Part shown: positions 1 to 7,697 of the stretch, one piece after another | How positions within the stretch are numbered: position 1 is the first letter of the stretch | How the letters are laid out: each line of letters begins with the position of its first letter | DNA from: Pelobacter sp. UBA6093 | GTDB taxonomy: Bacteria > Desulfobacterota > Desulfuromonadia > Desulfuromonadales > Syntrophotaleaceae | DNA: 34,161 nt | Assembly (NCBI GenBank): GCA_002435955.1 | Contig: DIWZ01000038.1 | Location: forward strand, 1 to 34,161 | Reading direction: 5' to 3' | The notes under the pieces: model-generated | Told to the model about the DNA's origin: nothing | Database searches by the model: none | Seen by the model: only the letters and a program-made list of their open reading frames with translations | Made by a program: the position numbers and the translations under genes

Positions 1-626
1 AACTGCATGAACACCAGGTTCCACAATTCAAGATAGCGATCGCAATCGCAGTCGCCGATGCCGCAATCGTCGCCGCAGGTCATCGATTCGCCCTGATCGA
101 TGAGGATTTCCGAGCAGGGTCCGCAGGGGCCGGTGTCGCCCATGGACCAGAAGTTGTCCTTTTCACCCATGCGGATCAGGCGCGATTCGGGGATGCCGAT
201 CTGGTCGCGCCAGATGGCGTAGGCCTCGTCGTCCTCGCGGAACACCGTGACCCACAGCTTATCCTTGGGCAGGCCCATTTCCCCGGTCAGAAACTGCCAG
301 GCATGCGCGATGGCATCCTGCTTGAAATAGTCGCCGAAGGAGAAGTTGCCGAGCATTTCGAAAAAGGTGTGGTGGCGGGCCGTCTGACCGACGTTTTCCA
401 GGTCGTTGTGCTTGCCCCCGGCACGGACGCACTTCTGGGCCGAGGTGGCGCGCACGTAGTCGCGCTTTTCATGGCCGAGAAAGACATCCTTGAACTGGTT
501 CATGCCCGCATTGATGAACAGCAGGGTCGGGTCGTTGTGCGGGATCAACGCCGAGGAGGGGACCACCGTGTGGCCGCGTTCCTGAAAAAACTGCAAAAAA
601 CGGGTGCGGATATCGTTGCCGGTCAT
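1..626 (-). CDS. alaS: Alanyl-tRNA synthetase, N-terminal part (3' end outside window)
   Basis: Charges tRNA-Ala with alanine in the cytoplasm. The 208 codons visible encode the class II catalytic core: near the start TRFLQFFQERGH and NDPTLLFINAGMNQFKD, then a block ending RHHTFFEMLGNFSFGDYFK (about residues 78-96), all hallmarks of AlaS. A cysteine-rich stretch, TCGDDCGIGDCDCDRY, lies shortly before the window edge and is typical of bacterial AlaS. The ATG at 626-624 is chosen because the protein begins MTGNDIRTRF, as AlaS proteins do, and a GAGAGG ribosome-binding site lies about 11 nt upstream. It starts only 9 nt after recX, so it is probably the last gene seen of the recA transcription unit. 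The gene is cut by the window edge, with no sign of damage. Confidence 0.97.
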   Translation of the reverse strand, partial: MTGNDIRTRFLQFFQERGHTVVPSSALIPHNDPTLLFINAGMNQFKDVFLGHEKRDYVRATSAQKCVRAGGKHNDLENVGQTARHHTFFEMLGNFSFGDYFKQDAIAHAWQFLTGEMGLPKDKLWVTVFREDDEAYAIWRDQIGIPESRLIRMGEKDNFWSMGDTGPCGPCSEILIDQGESMTCGDDCGIGDCDCDRYLELWNLVFMQ

Positions 627-635
627 GAGCTTGGA

Positions 636-1097
636 CTACCTCTCTTGGCTGAAATATTGAAACAGAACCGACGGAGCAAAGCCGCGCCGCTGCAGGTAAG
701 TAAAGACCCGGCGTCGGGTGCGGTCGTCGGCTGTTTGAAAGTCAAAATCCGGGAAACGGCGCTGGCACAGGGTGCGCAGCACCTCGGTCTGGCTGAACTC
801 TTCTTCCATCGCGGCCATGGCCTGCCGGGCAACGGCTTCATCGATGCGTTGTTGCTTCAGATCGGCCAGCAGCGCCGGTCCGACGGCGCGGCCCGCGGAT
901 AAAAGCTGGCGAGCGCGCAGTCGGGCAAAGCGTTCGTCGTCCACGTAACCGTAGCTGCGGCAGCGCTCCAATGTCTGGTCAATCTGTTCATGGTCAAAAC
1001 CTTTGCGCTGCAGGCGCTCACGCAGCGCACCCTCGGAGAGCTCCCGCCGCGACAGCAGGCGCACCGCGCAGCTCCAGGCATCAGGACGAACGGCCAT
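636..1097 (-). CDS. recX: RecX, regulator of RecA
   Basis: RecX binds RecA filaments and modulates their extension and recombinase activity. The predicted product is 153 residues, the usual length for bacterial RecX, and consists of three-helix repeats: LLSRRELSEGALRERLQRKG with YGYVDDERFARLRARQ, then a second and a third repeat ending FQYFSQER. The reading frame stays open upstream to 1241, but the ATG at 1097-1095 is preferred. It gives a normal N-terminus (MAVRPDAWSCAVRLL), has GAAGG about 10 nt upstream, and overlaps pilT by only 17 bp. The longer form would overlap pilT by 160 bp and add basic, low-complexity sequence. Its place downstream of recA fits its role. Confidence 0.9.
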   Translation of the reverse strand: MAVRPDAWSCAVRLLSRRELSEGALRERLQRKGFDHEQIDQTLERCRSYGYVDDERFARLRARQLLSAGRAVGPALLADLKQQRIDEAVARQAMAAMEEEFSQTEVLRTLCQRRFPDFDFQTADDRTRRRVFTYLQRRGFAPSVLFQYFSQER

Positions 1098-2244
1098 GAT
1101 CCTGGATGATGCCTTCGTCCTGCTCCGTCTGGTCTTTTTCTTTGTCAAAGTCATCCCAGCTGAGATCGGATGCCGAGGAGATGCCGGAGGCTTTGAGTTT
1201 AAAATCGTCCGGATTGGAGCTCTGCCGTACCGCTTCTTCAAATGTGATCAGCTCGTTGCGGTACAGTGCCATCAGCGACTGGTCAAAGGTCTGCATGCCA
1301 TAGGCCACGAAACCCTGCTGGATGGCGTCGCCCAGCAACTTGGTTTTTTCCTTGTCGTCGATAAGGTCGCGGGTGCGGGCGGTGGAGATCATGACTTCCA
1401 CCGCCGGTACGCGCCCCTTGCCATCGGCGCGCGGCACCAGGCGTTGGGAAATGACCGCCTTGAGGATACCCGACAGCTGGGAGCGGATTTGGCGGTGCTG
1501 ATGGGGCGGAAACACCGAGACGATGCGGTTGATCGATTCCGGCGCGTCGATGGTATGCAGGGTAGCCAGCACCAGATGGCCGGTCTCGGCCGCGTGCAAG
1601 GCGGTCTCTACCGTTTCGACGTCGCGCATCTCGCCGACCAGGATGATGTCCGGATCCTGGCGCAGGGCATGCTTGAGCGCGGCGGCAAAGCTGTCGGTGT
1701 CGCTACCGACTTCGCGCTGGTTGACGATACACTTTTTATCCCGATGCAAAAACTCGATGGGATCCTCGACGGTGATGATGTGTTCGGTACGCCGGGTGTT
1801 GATAAAGTCGATCATGGCCGCCAGGGTGGTCGATTTGCCCGAACCGGTGGCGCCGGTTACCAGCACCAGACCGCGCGATTCCATGGCGATCTTTTTGATC
1901 ACCGCCGGCAGGTGCAGGTCGTCCAGGGCCGGACAGGTAAACGGGATGACGCGGAACACCATGCTGATACTGCCACGCTGAGAGAAAATGTTGACGCGGA
2001 ATCTCCCCAGTCCGGCTACCCCGTAGGCCATGTCGACTTCGTGATGCTTTTCGAAGTGCTCCTGCCGGTGCTGGTTCATGATGTCGTACGCCATCTTGTG
2101 CACGCCATCAGCGTCCAGGCGGTCGGCCTTCGGCAGCGGGCGCAGGGCGCCGTCGATGCGGTAGATGGGCGGCAGCCCCGACTTGATGTGAATATCCGAG
2201 GCGTTGGCTTTGAGAGCGACGGCCAGAATATTATTCAGGTCCAT
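1081..2244 (-). CDS. pilT: PilT-family type IV pilus retraction ATPase
   Basis: Hexameric cytoplasmic ATPase of the PilT/PilU group, which powers pilus retraction (twitching, adhesion, DNA uptake). The 387 residues have the family layout: an N-terminal PAS-like region with ASDIHIKSGLPP (15-26), Walker A GATGSGKST (131-139), an Asp box around ITVEDPIEF (157-165), Walker B ILVGEMRD (201-208) and the His box TGHLVLATLHT (221-231). The C-terminal AIRNLIRE motif of classical PilT is poorly kept (here about TRDLIDDKEKT), and an acidic tail of about 30 residues follows, so PilU-like or accessory function is possible. It starts 1 nt after the recA stop and overlaps recX, so the three are surely co-transcribed. 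No other pilus genes are in the window. Confidence 0.93.
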   Translation of the reverse strand: MDLNNILAVALKANASDIHIKSGLPPIYRIDGALRPLPKADRLDADGVHKMAYDIMNQHRQEHFEKHHEVDMAYGVAGLGRFRVNIFSQRGSISMVFRVIPFTCPALDDLHLPAVIKKIAMESRGLVLVTGATGSGKSTTLAAMIDFINTRRTEHIITVEDPIEFLHRDKKCIVNQREVGSDTDSFAAALKHALRQDPDIILVGEMRDVETVETALHAAETGHLVLATLHTIDAPESINRIVSVFPPHQHRQIRSQLSGILKAVISQRLVPRADGKGRVPAVEVMISTARTRDLIDDKEKTKLLGDAIQQGFVAYGMQTFDQSLMALYRNELITFEEAVRQSSNPDDFKLKASGISSASDLSWDDFDKEKDQTEQDEGIIQDHGRSS

Positions 2245-2245
2245 A

Positions 2246-3271
2246 TCACGGTGCCTCTTCGGCTGCGACGGCGGCCGGTTTCAATCCGAAATGTTCCAGC
2301 AGGCGCTGTTCGATGGTCTGGCAGGTTTCCGGATGCTCGCGCAGGAACTGCTTGGCATTCTCACGGCCCTGGCCGATGCGTTCGCCAGCAAAGGAATACC
2401 AGGCACCGCTCTTTTCGACAATCTCGGCTTCAGCCCCGAGGTCGAGCACATCGCCCTCCCGGGAAATGCCCTGGCCGTACATGATGTCGAACTCCGCTTC
2501 CTTGAAAGGCGGCGCGACCTTGTTCTTGACCACCTTGACCCGGGTGCGGCTGCCAATGACGTCCTGCCCCTGCTTGAGGGTGGCGATCTTGCGGATATCC
2601 ATACGCACCGAAGAGTAGAATTTCAGGGCGTTGCCGCCGGTGGTGGTTTCGGGGTTGCCGAACATGACGCCGATTTTCATGCGGATCTGGTTGATGAAGA
2701 TCACGCAGCAGTTGGATTTGCTGATGGTTCCGGTCAATTTGCGCAGAGCCTGGGACATAAGACGCGCCTGCAGGCCGACATGGGCATCGCCCATCTCGCC
2801 TTCGATTTCGGCGCGCGGTACCAGGGCGGCCACCGAGTCGACGACCAGCACGTCGATGGCGCCGCTGCGTACCAGCACCTCGGTGATCTCCAGGGCCTGT
2901 TCGCCGGTATCCGGCTGGGATACCAGCAGATCGTCGGTACGCACCCCGAGTTTACGGGCGTAGTGGATGTCGAGGGCGTGTTCGGCATCGACGAAGGCGG
3001 CGATGCCGCCTTTTTTTTGCGCCTCGGCAACGATATGCAGGGCGAGGGTGGTTTTGCCCGAGGATTCCGGGCCGTAAATTTCAATGACACGACCGCGTGG
3101 TATGCCACCTACCCCCAGGGCGATATCCAGGCTCAGGGCTCCGGTAGGGATGGTCGCGATATCCGGCACGATGGCATTTTCGCCAAGTCGCATGATGCTG
3201 CCTTTGCCGAACTGTTTTTCGATCTGGCCCATGGCCAGGTCGATGGCGCGTTCACGATTGTCGGTCGTCAT
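2246..3271 (-). CDS. recA: Recombinase RecA
   Basis: DNA-dependent ATPase that pairs homologous DNA, drives recombinational repair and stimulates LexA self-cleavage. The 341-residue length is standard. Visible landmarks are Walker A GPESSGKT (67-74), Walker B VLVVDSVAAL (141-150), the L1 region EIEGEMGDAHVG (155-166), and the L2 DNA-binding loop around GVMFGNPETTTGGNALK (201-217). The ATG at 3271-3269 has a GGAGG ribosome-binding site about 11 nt upstream. It sits 39 bp after thpR, with cinA further upstream and pilT immediately downstream. No LexA operator of the kind known in this order could be recognised just upstream, so any SOS control would act further up the operon or at an internal site I did not see. 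Confidence 0.99.
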   Translation of the reverse strand: MTTDNRERAIDLAMGQIEKQFGKGSIMRLGENAIVPDIATIPTGALSLDIALGVGGIPRGRVIEIYGPESSGKTTLALHIVAEAQKKGGIAAFVDAEHALDIHYARKLGVRTDDLLVSQPDTGEQALEITEVLVRSGAIDVLVVDSVAALVPRAEIEGEMGDAHVGLQARLMSQALRKLTGTISKSNCCVIFINQIRMKIGVMFGNPETTTGGNALKFYSSVRMDIRKIATLKQGQDVIGSRTRVKVVKNKVAPPFKEAEFDIMYGQGISREGDVLDLGAEAEIVEKSGAWYSFAGERIGQGRENAKQFLREHPETCQTIEQRLLEHFGLKPAAVAAEEAP

Positions 3272-3310
3272 GATGCGGATATCCTCCAGGGAAAAGTGTT
3301 GTTAATATTT

Positions 3311-3889
3311 TCAGTGACGACAACCGGGCGTTCCGGTCAGCATCGTTTCGCGGCGCGGCAGGTGATTGGCGCCCTTTGCCGTCAGATGGCTTTCGTACAG
3401 CACCAGTCGGGATATGCGCAGCTGGCCGCATTGCCTTTGCGTGAATGGAGCCAGCAGTTGACCGATGGCCAAAGCCGGCTGTCGGCAGCGTCCCAGAGTC
3501 AGGTGGGGTTTGAAAGGTTTGTCATCCCAGGGCATCTGCAGTTTCCGTAACATGTCGGCCACGGCTGCCTGCAGATCCAGCAGCGGACGGCCGCCTTCCA
3601 GCCCGAGCCAGACAACCCGTGGCCGTTTCAGGGACGGAAAGGCTCCAAGGCCACCGACCAGCACATCGACGGGGGCGAAACTATCCCCTATCGATAGCAT
3701 AGACCCACCGATTCTTTCAAGCGATTCTTCGGAGATATCGCCCAGGAAAGCCAGGGTCAGGTGCAGGGTCTGCGGTTGCACCCAACGAATGCCCGGCAGG
3801 GTGGCGGCCAGCTCCTGCTGCAGGTGCACGATTTTGTCAAAAGTGGACCCTTCCAGGGGGGCAGCGATAAAGGCGCGAACCGTCTTCAT
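3311..3889 (-). CDS. thpR: RNA 2',3'-cyclic phosphodiesterase (2'-5' RNA ligase family)
   Basis: A member of the 2H phosphoesterase superfamily, which opens 2',3'-cyclic phosphates to 2'-phosphomonoesters (ThpR; historically called LigT). The 192-residue protein begins MKTVRAFIAAPL and carries the two defining H-x-T/S-x motifs: HLTL at 43-46 and HLTL at 129-132, the latter inside the characteristic KPHLTLGR. The motif spacing and total length match the family. It lies 18 bp after cinA and 39 bp before recA on the same strand. The cinA-thpR-recA grouping recurs in related bacteria, but the cellular substrate is not known from the sequence. Confidence 0.93.
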   Translation of the reverse strand: MKTVRAFIAAPLEGSTFDKIVHLQQELAATLPGIRWVQPQTLHLTLAFLGDISEESLERIGGSMLSIGDSFAPVDVLVGGLGAFPSLKRPRVVWLGLEGGRPLLDLQAAVADMLRKLQMPWDDKPFKPHLTLGRCRQPALAIGQLLAPFTQRQCGQLRISRLVLYESHLTAKGANHLPRRETMLTGTPGCRH

Positions 3890-3907
3890 GCAGGGGATCT
3901 CCTTGGT

Positions 3908-5146
3908 TCAGTCGTCGTTACTCAGGTAACGGCGCAGCCATTCCAGCGCCATGCAGGCGGAGATGCGCCGAATCTGTTCGCGGTCACCACTGAAACGGTA
4001 GCCTTGCACCCGTTCTTCGCCAGGAGTGCTCAGGGCGAGAAATACCGTGCCGACCGGTTTATCCGGGGTGCCGCCGTCGGGACCGGCGATGCCGGTGACA
4101 GCCAGGCCCAGGTCGGTGCCGGCGGCTCGCCGAATACCCTGCGCCATAGCCTGGGCACAGGCTTTGCTGACCGCGCCTTCGGTGTCCAGAATCTCTTGGG
4201 GTACCTGCAGCCAGTCCCGTTTGGCGGCGTTGGCATAGGTTACCGCACCCCGGTTCAAAAACTGCGACGCGCCGGGTATGTCGGTCAGCATTTGCGCAAC
4301 CATGCCGCCGGTGCACGATTCGGCCAGAGCCAGGGTGAGTCCGGCATCGGTCAGCATACGGGCGACATTGCCGGCCAGGGATTCCTGACCGATGGCGAAG
4401 ACAAACGGTTGCAGCTGCCGGCGGGCATGCAGTTCGGCTCGATCAAGCAGTGCGTCGGCGTTGTCGCCGCCGGCCCGCAGCTTGACATGCACAAACGGGA
4501 ACTCGACGCCGAACCCCAGTTGTACCCCCTGTGGCAGAGGCATCTGTTTGAAACGTTCCTCGACCTTCGGCTCCGACAGGCCGAAGACTTTGAGGATACG
4601 CTCCTGCAGTGGCGAACAGCCGCCGCTACGCTCATGCAGACGCGGCAGTACCTGCTCTTCGAGCATGACCACCATTTCGCGGGGCACACCGGGTAAAAAG
4701 TACAGGTCGCACTGACCATGCCGCAGGTGAAAGCCGGGGGCGGTGCCGAGGCGATTGGGCAGGATCACGGCCTTTTGCGGCAGCAGAGCCTGCTTTTCGT
4801 TGCGGGGATGCATTTCCTTGTTCTTCTCGGCGAAAAAGCGGCGGATCTGCGCCAGTGCTTCGTCGTTGAGGACCAGCCGACGGCCGAAGGTGCGCGCCGC
4901 CACCCGCGCGGTCAGATCGTCGTCGGTCGGGCCGAGTCCGCCGGTGCTGATGACTACCTCGCGCCTGGCGGACATATCGCTCAAGGCGGCTTCGATGTCA
5001 GCCTCGTCGTCACCGATAGCGCGCGACTCCCTGATGGCATAGCCTCGGGCGCCGAGGAGCAGGGCGATGCGGGCGGTATTGGTATCGGACATTTCCCCGT
5101 TGATCAATTCGTCGCCGGTGGTCAGTACCGCGATATTGAGACTCAT
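3908..5146 (-). CDS. cinA: CinA: molybdopterin-binding-like domain fused to NMN amidohydrolase
   Basis: Two-domain protein of 412 residues. The N-terminal half (about 1-170) is the COG1058 MoaB/MogA-like domain, with LTTGDELINGEMSDTNT (8-24) and ISTGGLGPTDDD (66-77); in characterised CinA proteins this part has ADP-ribose pyrophosphatase activity. The C-terminal domain (about 255-412) is PncC-like, with the signature ESCTGG (276-281) followed by NRGAVTYAN, and is expected to deamidate nicotinamide mononucleotide to nicotinic acid mononucleotide for pyridine nucleotide salvage. Both domains look intact. The gene precedes thpR and recA; linkage of cinA to recA is common, and the name comes from competence-inducible expression in streptococci, which cannot be assumed here. 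Confidence 0.95.
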   Translation of the reverse strand: MSLNIAVLTTGDELINGEMSDTNTARIALLLGARGYAIRESRAIGDDEADIEAALSDMSARREVVISTGGLGPTDDDLTARVAARTFGRRLVLNDEALAQIRRFFAEKNKEMHPRNEKQALLPQKAVILPNRLGTAPGFHLRHGQCDLYFLPGVPREMVVMLEEQVLPRLHERSGGCSPLQERILKVFGLSEPKVEERFKQMPLPQGVQLGFGVEFPFVHVKLRAGGDNADALLDRAELHARRQLQPFVFAIGQESLAGNVARMLTDAGLTLALAESCTGGMVAQMLTDIPGASQFLNRGAVTYANAAKRDWLQVPQEILDTEGAVSKACAQAMAQGIRRAAGTDLGLAVTGIAGPDGGTPDKPVGTVFLALSTPGEERVQGYRFSGDREQIRRISACMALEWLRRYLSNDD

Positions 5147-5195
5147 GTCACTCTCTCCCGAATCTGCATGTAAAAAATGATTTGCCTTTCGCGGA

Positions 5196-5648
5196 CTATC
5201 CCAGGCAGTAAAGAGTCAGGCGCAGGGCCAGGGCCCCGTAAAGGCCGGCAACGACGTCGTCCAGCACCACCCCGAAGCCGTTTTTTAAATGTCGGTCGAT
5301 CTGGCGCGCCGGCGGCAGCTTGAAGATGTCGAAAAAACGGAAAAAGACAAAACCGAGCAGGGCGTTTTGCCAGGTAAAGGGCAGCAGGGCAACCGTCACC
5401 AGGTAACCGATCAACTCATCAATGACGATGCGGCCGTCATCGGCCACCCCGTAGATGCTACCGGCCCGATCCGCGATCCAGAACGACAAAACCAGCAGCG
5501 CGGTCCAGGTGGCCAGGTACAGTGCGGCGGGCAGCGGGGCCAGCAGGTAAAAAGCCAGGATGCCGGCCAGGGTCCCGAAGGTGCCGGAGGCTACAGGTGC
5601 ATAGCCGAGTCCGGCATTGCTGGAAAAAAACAGAATAAAGTGGCGCAT
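5196..5648 (-). CDS. pgpA: Phosphatidylglycerophosphatase A
   Basis: Membrane lipid phosphatase that removes the phosphate of phosphatidylglycerol phosphate, giving phosphatidylglycerol. The 150-residue protein has the PgpA pattern: NAGLGYAPVASGTFGT (11-26), acidic metal-binding motif DGRIVIDELIGY (71-82), FRFFDIFKLPPARQID (103-118) and the C-terminal GFGVVLDDVVAGLYGAL (124-140). Hydrophobic segments lie at about 26-58 and 83-103, with another near the C-terminus. The frame is open upstream to 5756, but the ATG at 5648-5646 is chosen because it lies 4 nt beyond the larC stop and yields the usual family N-terminus. It is followed 49 bp later by cinA. Confidence 0.93.
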   Translation of the reverse strand: MRHFILFFSSNAGLGYAPVASGTFGTLAGILAFYLLAPLPAALYLATWTALLVLSFWIADRAGSIYGVADDGRIVIDELIGYLVTVALLPFTWQNALLGFVFFRFFDIFKLPPARQIDRHLKNGFGVVLDDVVAGLYGALALRLTLYCLG

Positions 5649-5652
5649 GGGG

Positions 5653-6837
5653 TCAGTCTTTCTTGCGGAAAACCTCGCTGGCGGCTTGTTCCGCCAGGCG
5701 ATAAATTTCAGGTAACGGCAGGCCGCTGCTGTTTGCCAGTTCCCGGCAGCTTTCAAATTCGGGGGCCAGGCGAACCAGATGATGTCCCTCGTAGAACAGT
5801 TTGATCCGCACTTCCCCCAGGGGCATCGGCACGCTTTTGACCTGGCGGCGCAGTTTGAATCGGCGACTTTCCCGGGAACGCACGCCGCTGGCGGTACTGT
5901 CGCGCAGTATGCGACGGGCCAGGGCGGCTGCCTTGTCCGGCGGGGCTATGACGGTCAGATGCACGCCGGGGCGGTTTTTTTTCATCTGCACGGGGGTGAA
6001 GGTCACATCCAGGGCCCCTTCCTCCAATAGACGCTCCATGAGTGCGCCGAGCCATTCGGGGTTGGCATCGTCCAGGTGACTCTCCAGGGTAGCGACGCAG
6101 TCCGTTTCACCCTCCCATGCATCGTTGGCGGTTCCCAGCAGGCCGCGCAGCAGGTTGGGGCGATCGCTCAGGTCGCGGTCGCCGGCGCCGTAGCCGATAT
6201 GGCGCAGCGTCATGGCCGGCAGGCTGCCGAACTCGGCAATCTCGGCAGCAATGGCTGCGCCGGTCGGGGTAACCAGTTCCACTTCGGCCGGATCGCCGAC
6301 GGTAGGCAGGCCTCGCAAGATCTCCAGCGTTGCCGGCGCCGGCAGCGGAAAACTGCCGTGAGCGCAGCGCACCGTGCCGCGGGTCAGGGGCAAGGGGGCG
6401 CAGATGACCCGGTCGGGGCTCAGATGGTCCAGTCCAATGGCGGCGCCGACGATGTCGACAATGGAATCGATGGCGCCAACTTCGTGGAAATGCACTTCGT
6501 CAAGGGCAAGGCCGTGAATTTTCGCCTCGGCTTCGCCGATGCGGCGAAAGATGCGGCGGGCCAGGTCGGCTATGGCAGGCTTCAGGGGACTGGCGGCCAG
6601 CATGCGGTCGATATCCCGCCAGCTGCGGTGGTGATGCTGCTCCTGGTGTTCAACGCTGATCTTGCAGGCGGCCATGTGCTGGCGCTCGGTGCGTTGCTGG
6701 TGCAGTCGGTATCCTGTCACCGGCAACCTGGCCAGTTCGTTCCGGATGGTTTCCAGCGGGACGCCCAGGTCCACCAGCAAGCCGAGAAACATGTCGCCGG
6801 AAATGCCTGCAAAGGTATCCAGAAACAAAAGGGTCAT
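5653..6837 (-). CDS. larC: LarC, CTP-dependent nickel insertase for the NPN cofactor
   Basis: LarC inserts nickel into pyridinium-3,5-bisthiocarboxylic acid mononucleotide to make the nickel-pincer (NPN) cofactor of lactate racemase and related LarA-type isomerases. The 394-residue protein starts with the family motif LFLDTFAGISGDM (4-16), has a histidine-rich segment (HQEQHHHRSW, about 64-73) suited to nickel handling, and includes EVHFHEVGAIDSIVDIVGA (about 114-132). It is one uninterrupted frame, unlike the Lactobacillus plantarum gene, where full-length protein needs a programmed frameshift between larC1 and larC2. It overlaps larB by 4 bp (ATGA), implying translational coupling. The sulfur-transferase gene larE and the enzyme gene larA are not in the window. 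Confidence 0.93.
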   Translation of the reverse strand: MTLLFLDTFAGISGDMFLGLLVDLGVPLETIRNELARLPVTGYRLHQQRTERQHMAACKISVEHQEQHHHRSWRDIDRMLAASPLKPAIADLARRIFRRIGEAEAKIHGLALDEVHFHEVGAIDSIVDIVGAAIGLDHLSPDRVICAPLPLTRGTVRCAHGSFPLPAPATLEILRGLPTVGDPAEVELVTPTGAAIAAEIAEFGSLPAMTLRHIGYGAGDRDLSDRPNLLRGLLGTANDAWEGETDCVATLESHLDDANPEWLGALMERLLEEGALDVTFTPVQMKKNRPGVHLTVIAPPDKAAALARRILRDSTASGVRSRESRRFKLRRQVKSVPMPLGEVRIKLFYEGHHLVRLAPEFESCRELANSSGLPLPEIYRLAEQAASEVFRKKD

Positions 6838-7592
6838 GGCTGCTCCAGTCGATTGATGCGGGAGGCGGCGCAGGCCGCGCCGAAACCGTTGTCGATATTG
6901 ACCACCGTCACGCCGCTGGCGCAGGAGTTGAGCATGCCGAGCAGCGCCGCCACGCCGCCGAAGCTGGCGCCGTAACCGACCGAGGTCGGCACGGCGATGA
7001 CCGGTACCGCCACCAGGCCGCCGATCACCGAAGGCAGAGCCCCTTCCATGCCGGCCACGGCGATAATGACCGATGCCCGGCGCAGTTGATCGAGGTGCGC
7101 CAGCAGGCGGTGCAGTCCGGCCACGCCAACGTCAGTCAGTTCTTCTACTTCGTTGCCCATAAAGCGGGCGACCATCGTCGCCTCGCGGGCCACCGGCAGG
7201 TCGGAGGTGCCGGCGCAGACCACCAGGATGGGACCGCGACCGGTTAGCACTGCGGGGCACCGGACGATGGCCAGGGTACGACCCAGGGGGTCGTACTCGG
7301 CTTCGGGCCAGTGTTCTATAAGCAGGGCGGCCCTGTCGGCATCAAGCCGGGTTACCAGTACGTTGTTGCTACCATTCAGCAGTCCGTTGGCGATACGCAG
7401 GATCTGGCCGGCTGTTTTGCCTTCGCCGAATACGACTTCTGCGGTCCCCTGACGCAAGCCCCGATGATGATCGATCAAGGCGTCTCCGACATCCTCAAAG
7501 GGGAGGGTAGCCAGTCTGGTCATTCCATCCTGCACGGATAATTCCCCATCACGGATGGTTTCCAGAAGTATTTGCAATTGTTTGGGATGCAT
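6834..7592 (-). CDS. larB: LarB, pyridinium-3,5-biscarboxylic acid mononucleotide synthase
   Basis: First enzyme of nickel-pincer nucleotide synthesis: it carboxylates and hydrolyses nicotinic acid adenine dinucleotide to pyridinium-3,5-biscarboxylic acid mononucleotide. The 252-residue protein has an N-terminal helical part and a C-terminal PurE-like domain, with CAGTSDLPVAREA (126-138), VAGMEGALPSVIGGL (179-193), and NSCASG (222-227), whose Cys224 matches the cysteine used for covalent catalysis in LarB. The ATG at 7592-7590 is selected because GAGG lies 7 nt upstream; an in-frame ATG ten codons earlier lacks a comparable site. It overlaps larC by 4 bp. Gene order larB-larC is the usual one. 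Confidence 0.93.
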   Translation of the reverse strand: MHPKQLQILLETIRDGELSVQDGMTRLATLPFEDVGDALIDHHRGLRQGTAEVVFGEGKTAGQILRIANGLLNGSNNVLVTRLDADRAALLIEHWPEAEYDPLGRTLAIVRCPAVLTGRGPILVVCAGTSDLPVAREATMVARFMGNEVEELTDVGVAGLHRLLAHLDQLRRASVIIAVAGMEGALPSVIGGLVAVPVIAVPTSVGYGASFGGVAALLGMLNSCASGVTVVNIDNGFGAACAASRINRLEQP

Positions 7593-7697
7593 GGATGGTC
7601 CTCGCGCTGGTTGAAGACCCAAAAGATAGCAATTTGGGGAGCAAATTCAAAGGACAAAGTAGGCGTTTGTCGGACTTGGGAATGAAAGTCGCGCAGT

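Noticed and set aside
1003..2484. Long plus-strand reading frame of 493 codons opposite recX, pilT and recA
   Set aside because: It is antisense to three certain genes, arises from their GC-rich codon pattern and resembles no protein family.
3272..3310. SOS (LexA) operator just upstream of recA
   Set aside because: Looked for both the enterobacterial type and the GGTT-type motif I recall for this order; neither is present in the 39-bp gap.
2204..3550. Plus-strand reading frame of 448 codons opposite recA and thpR
   Set aside because: It is a mirror of recA codon usage, has no ribosome-binding site and no recognisable domain.
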